From Sorangium cellulosum So0157-2 (GTDB lineage: Bacteria; Myxococcota_A; Polyangia; Polyangiales; Polyangiaceae), in NCBI RefSeq assembly GCF_000418325.1, contig NC_021658.1, positions 9,252,001 to 9,316,000 of the forward strand: a DNA stretch of 64,000 nt. Direction: 5' to 3'. The position numbers and the translations under genes were made by a program. The notes under the pieces are model-generated. The model had not been told where the DNA came from. It saw only the letters and a program-made list of their open reading frames with translations, and did no database searches. Positions 62,714 to 64,000 of the stretch are shown one piece after another. Within the stretch, counting starts at the first letter, position 1; each line of letters opens with the position of its first letter.

Positions 62714-64000
62714 GTGGGCCATCTCGTGACGACGCGGCGGCGCCGCGCGCTCGCCGCCGCGCTCTCGGCGCTCGGCCTCGCCGCCGCGCTGAAGGGCGCC
62801 GCGGCCCCCGGCGACGCGCCCGCGCCCGCGCCCGACGGCGCGGCCTCGTGCGCCGCGCTCAGCCCGGCGGCGCTCCGCGGCAGGCGCATCTTCCACCACG
62901 GGGCGCTCGCCTCGGGGGAGCCGGTCGAGGGCCGCCTCGGCGCGAGCGGCGCCGCGCTGCAGGGCAAGGCGGCCGCGTGCGCCGGCTGCCACGGCCGGAG
63001 CGGCGACGGCACGTCGGAGGGCGGCGTCGCGGCGCCGCCGCTCACCCCCGAGCGGCTCTTCGCGGCGGATCGCGCGGGGGGCGCCTACACCGCGGAGACG
63101 CTCGCGGCCGCCGTCCGCGACGGGAGGACGCCGACCTCGCGGGAGCTCCACCTCGTCATGCCGCGCTACCGGCTCGACCGCGCGCACGTCGACGATCTCG
63201 TCGCGTACCTGCGCTGCGTCGGCCGCGACGCCGATCCGGGCGTCTCGCCGGAGGCGCTCCGGCTCGGCGCCGCGCTCCCGCTCACCGGGCGCTTCGCGGC
63301 GGCGGGCGCCGCGGCCCGCGACGTGCTCGCCGCGGCGTTCGCGGAGGTGAACGCGCAGGGCGGCGTCTTCCGGCGGCGGCTCGAGCTCGTGGTGGCCGAC
63401 AGCGGGGACGCCCTCGACGGCGCGGCCGCGACCGCGCGCCTCCTCGACCAGCGGGTCTTCGCGCTGGTCGGCAGCGTGTGGGGCGGCGACGCCGGCGCGA
63501 TGGCGCGCCTCTCCGCCGACGATGTGCCGCTCGTCGGCCCGCTCGGGTCCGGGCTCCCCGCCTCGGATCCGGGCGACGGCGTCGTGTTCCACCTCCGGCC
63601 CGGCCTCGACACGCTCGCGCGCGTCGCCGTCGCGCACCTCGCCGGCGCCCCTGCGCCCCCCGGCGCCGAGGCCCTGCTCGTCGTCCACCCGGCGGACCCG
63701 CGCGGCGACGCCTTCCTCCGGGGGGCGCGCGCCGAGGCGCAGCGGCGCGGGCTGCCGGCCCCGGCCTCGCTCCCCTTCGAGCCCGGCCGCTTCGACGCCG
63801 CCGCCGCCGCGGACGCCGCGGCGCGCCTCCGGCCCCGGGCCGTCCTGCTCGCCGGCGAGGGCGACGAGCTCTCGCGGTGGCTCGCGGCGTCGCGGCCCGC
63901 GTCGGGCCCGTCCCCCGCCCTCTACGCGCCCGCGTCGCTGCTGCCGCGCGATCCCGCGTCGCTCCGGCGCGCCGCCGCCGCGCGGCTCCTGCTCCTCCAC
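62714..64000 (+). CDS. cytochrome c fused to a periplasmic substrate-binding domain (3' truncated)
   Basis: The + strand frame from a GTG at 62714 (GAGG 5 bases upstream) is open to the last base of the window, 429 codons. A signal-like N-terminus (RRRRALAAALSALGLAAAL) leads to a cytochrome c with ACAGCHG (Cys89, Cys92, His93) and a possible axial Met in LHLVMPRYR. From about residue 182 a Leu/Ile/Val-binding-protein-like domain follows: LRLGAALPLTGRFAAAG, VNAQGGVFRRRLELVVADSG, LVGSVWGGDAGAMARL and DVPLVGPLGSG. Such domains bind small ligands or sense them. Eight bases separate it from the SCO gene. It may move electrons from the oxidases. Confidence 0.82.
   Translation, partial: MGHLVTTRRRRALAAALSALGLAAALKGAAAPGDAPAPAPDGAASCAALSPAALRGRRIFHHGALASGEPVEGRLGASGAALQGKAAACAGCHGRSGDGTSEGGVAAPPLTPERLFAADRAGGAYTAETLAAAVRDGRTPTSRELHLVMPRYRLDRAHVDDLVAYLRCVGRDADPGVSPEALRLGAALPLTGRFAAAGAAARDVLAAAFAEVNAQGGVFRRRLELVVADSGDALDGAAATARLLDQRVFALVGSVWGGDAGAMARLSADDVPLVGPLGSGLPASDPGDGVVFHLRPGLDTLARVAVAHLAGAPAPPGAEALLVVHPADPRGDAFLRGARAEAQRRGLPAPASLPFEPGRFDAAAAADAAARLRPRAVLLAGEGDELSRWLAASRPASGPSPALYAPASLLPRDPASLRRAAAARLLLLH

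Noticed and set aside
62690..64000. Open minus-strand frame of 436 codons at the right edge
   Set aside because: Arg/Gly/Ala/Glu shadow of the cytochrome c-PBP gene, which has clear motifs on the + strand.

Overview
The window is very GC-rich and looks like a myxobacterial chromosome, most likely Polyangiales (Sorangium, Polyangium or a relative). That is inferred from four large Ser/Thr-kinase-type regulators, many secreted lipoproteins with Gly/Ser/Ala-rich linkers, a DUF4398/OmpA lipoprotein pair, paired PilT-type ATPases, an RsbR-like PAS-STAS protein and a GH9 cellulase lipoprotein. No rRNA, tRNA, CRISPR array, intact IS or prophage was recognised.

Layout. 1-13 kb: end of an anion transporter, an SDR oxidoreductase, a lipoprotein with a perfect 30-bp tandem repeat, a CPBP membrane protease, a Tat-exported nitronate-monooxygenase-like flavoprotein, a heme-oxygenase-like diiron protein, the DUF4398/OmpA pair, a DEAD-box helicase whose DbpA domain lies in another frame, a GH9 cellulase and menB. 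13-19 kb: PAS-PAS-STAS regulator, fibrinogen-like lipoprotein, Cys-rich lipoprotein, small outer-membrane-like protein and a membrane Ser/Thr kinase. 19.5-22.4 kb: a minus-strand module of AAA ATPase, truncated DUF4276 (TOPRIM-like), frameshifted DNase I-like nuclease and an unknown protein; it resembles a decayed ATPase/nuclease defence locus. 22.7-38 kb: a hypothetical protein, a 32-bp minisatellite, a second lipoprotein related to the repeat lipoprotein, two divergent kinases, a lipoprotein methyltransferase, cysS, a LamG/CxxCH lipoprotein, a fumC 3' remnant and an arylamine N-acetyltransferase. 38-50 kb: a 1,984-residue kinase-like/ATPase/GAF/PAS/histidine kinase, an AT-rich palindrome, two PilT-type ATPases, a secreted protein, a cytosolic methyltransferase and a small protein.

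50.7-64 kb holds the most interesting locus. Two tandem giant multicopper oxidases (about 1,580 and 1,400 residues, MnxG/MofA-like copper motifs) are followed by a beta-propeller lipoprotein, a SCO-type copper protein and a fusion of a CxxCH cytochrome with a periplasmic-binding-protein domain that runs off the window. All are on the same strand and tightly packed. The genes read as an exported copper-dependent oxidation system: metal oxidation by the oxidases, copper handling by SCO and electron transfer by the cytochrome. Manganese or another metal as substrate is inference. The second oxidase carries a 439-bp internal deletion relative to the first, with loss of frame.

Several genes (helicase, nuclease, PilT-like ATPase, propeller lipoprotein, perhaps the kinase near 17.3 kb) show an apparent one-base frameshift in GC-rich or homopolymer sequence. 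So many in 64 kb suggests residual sequencing error, although true decay cannot be excluded for any one of them.
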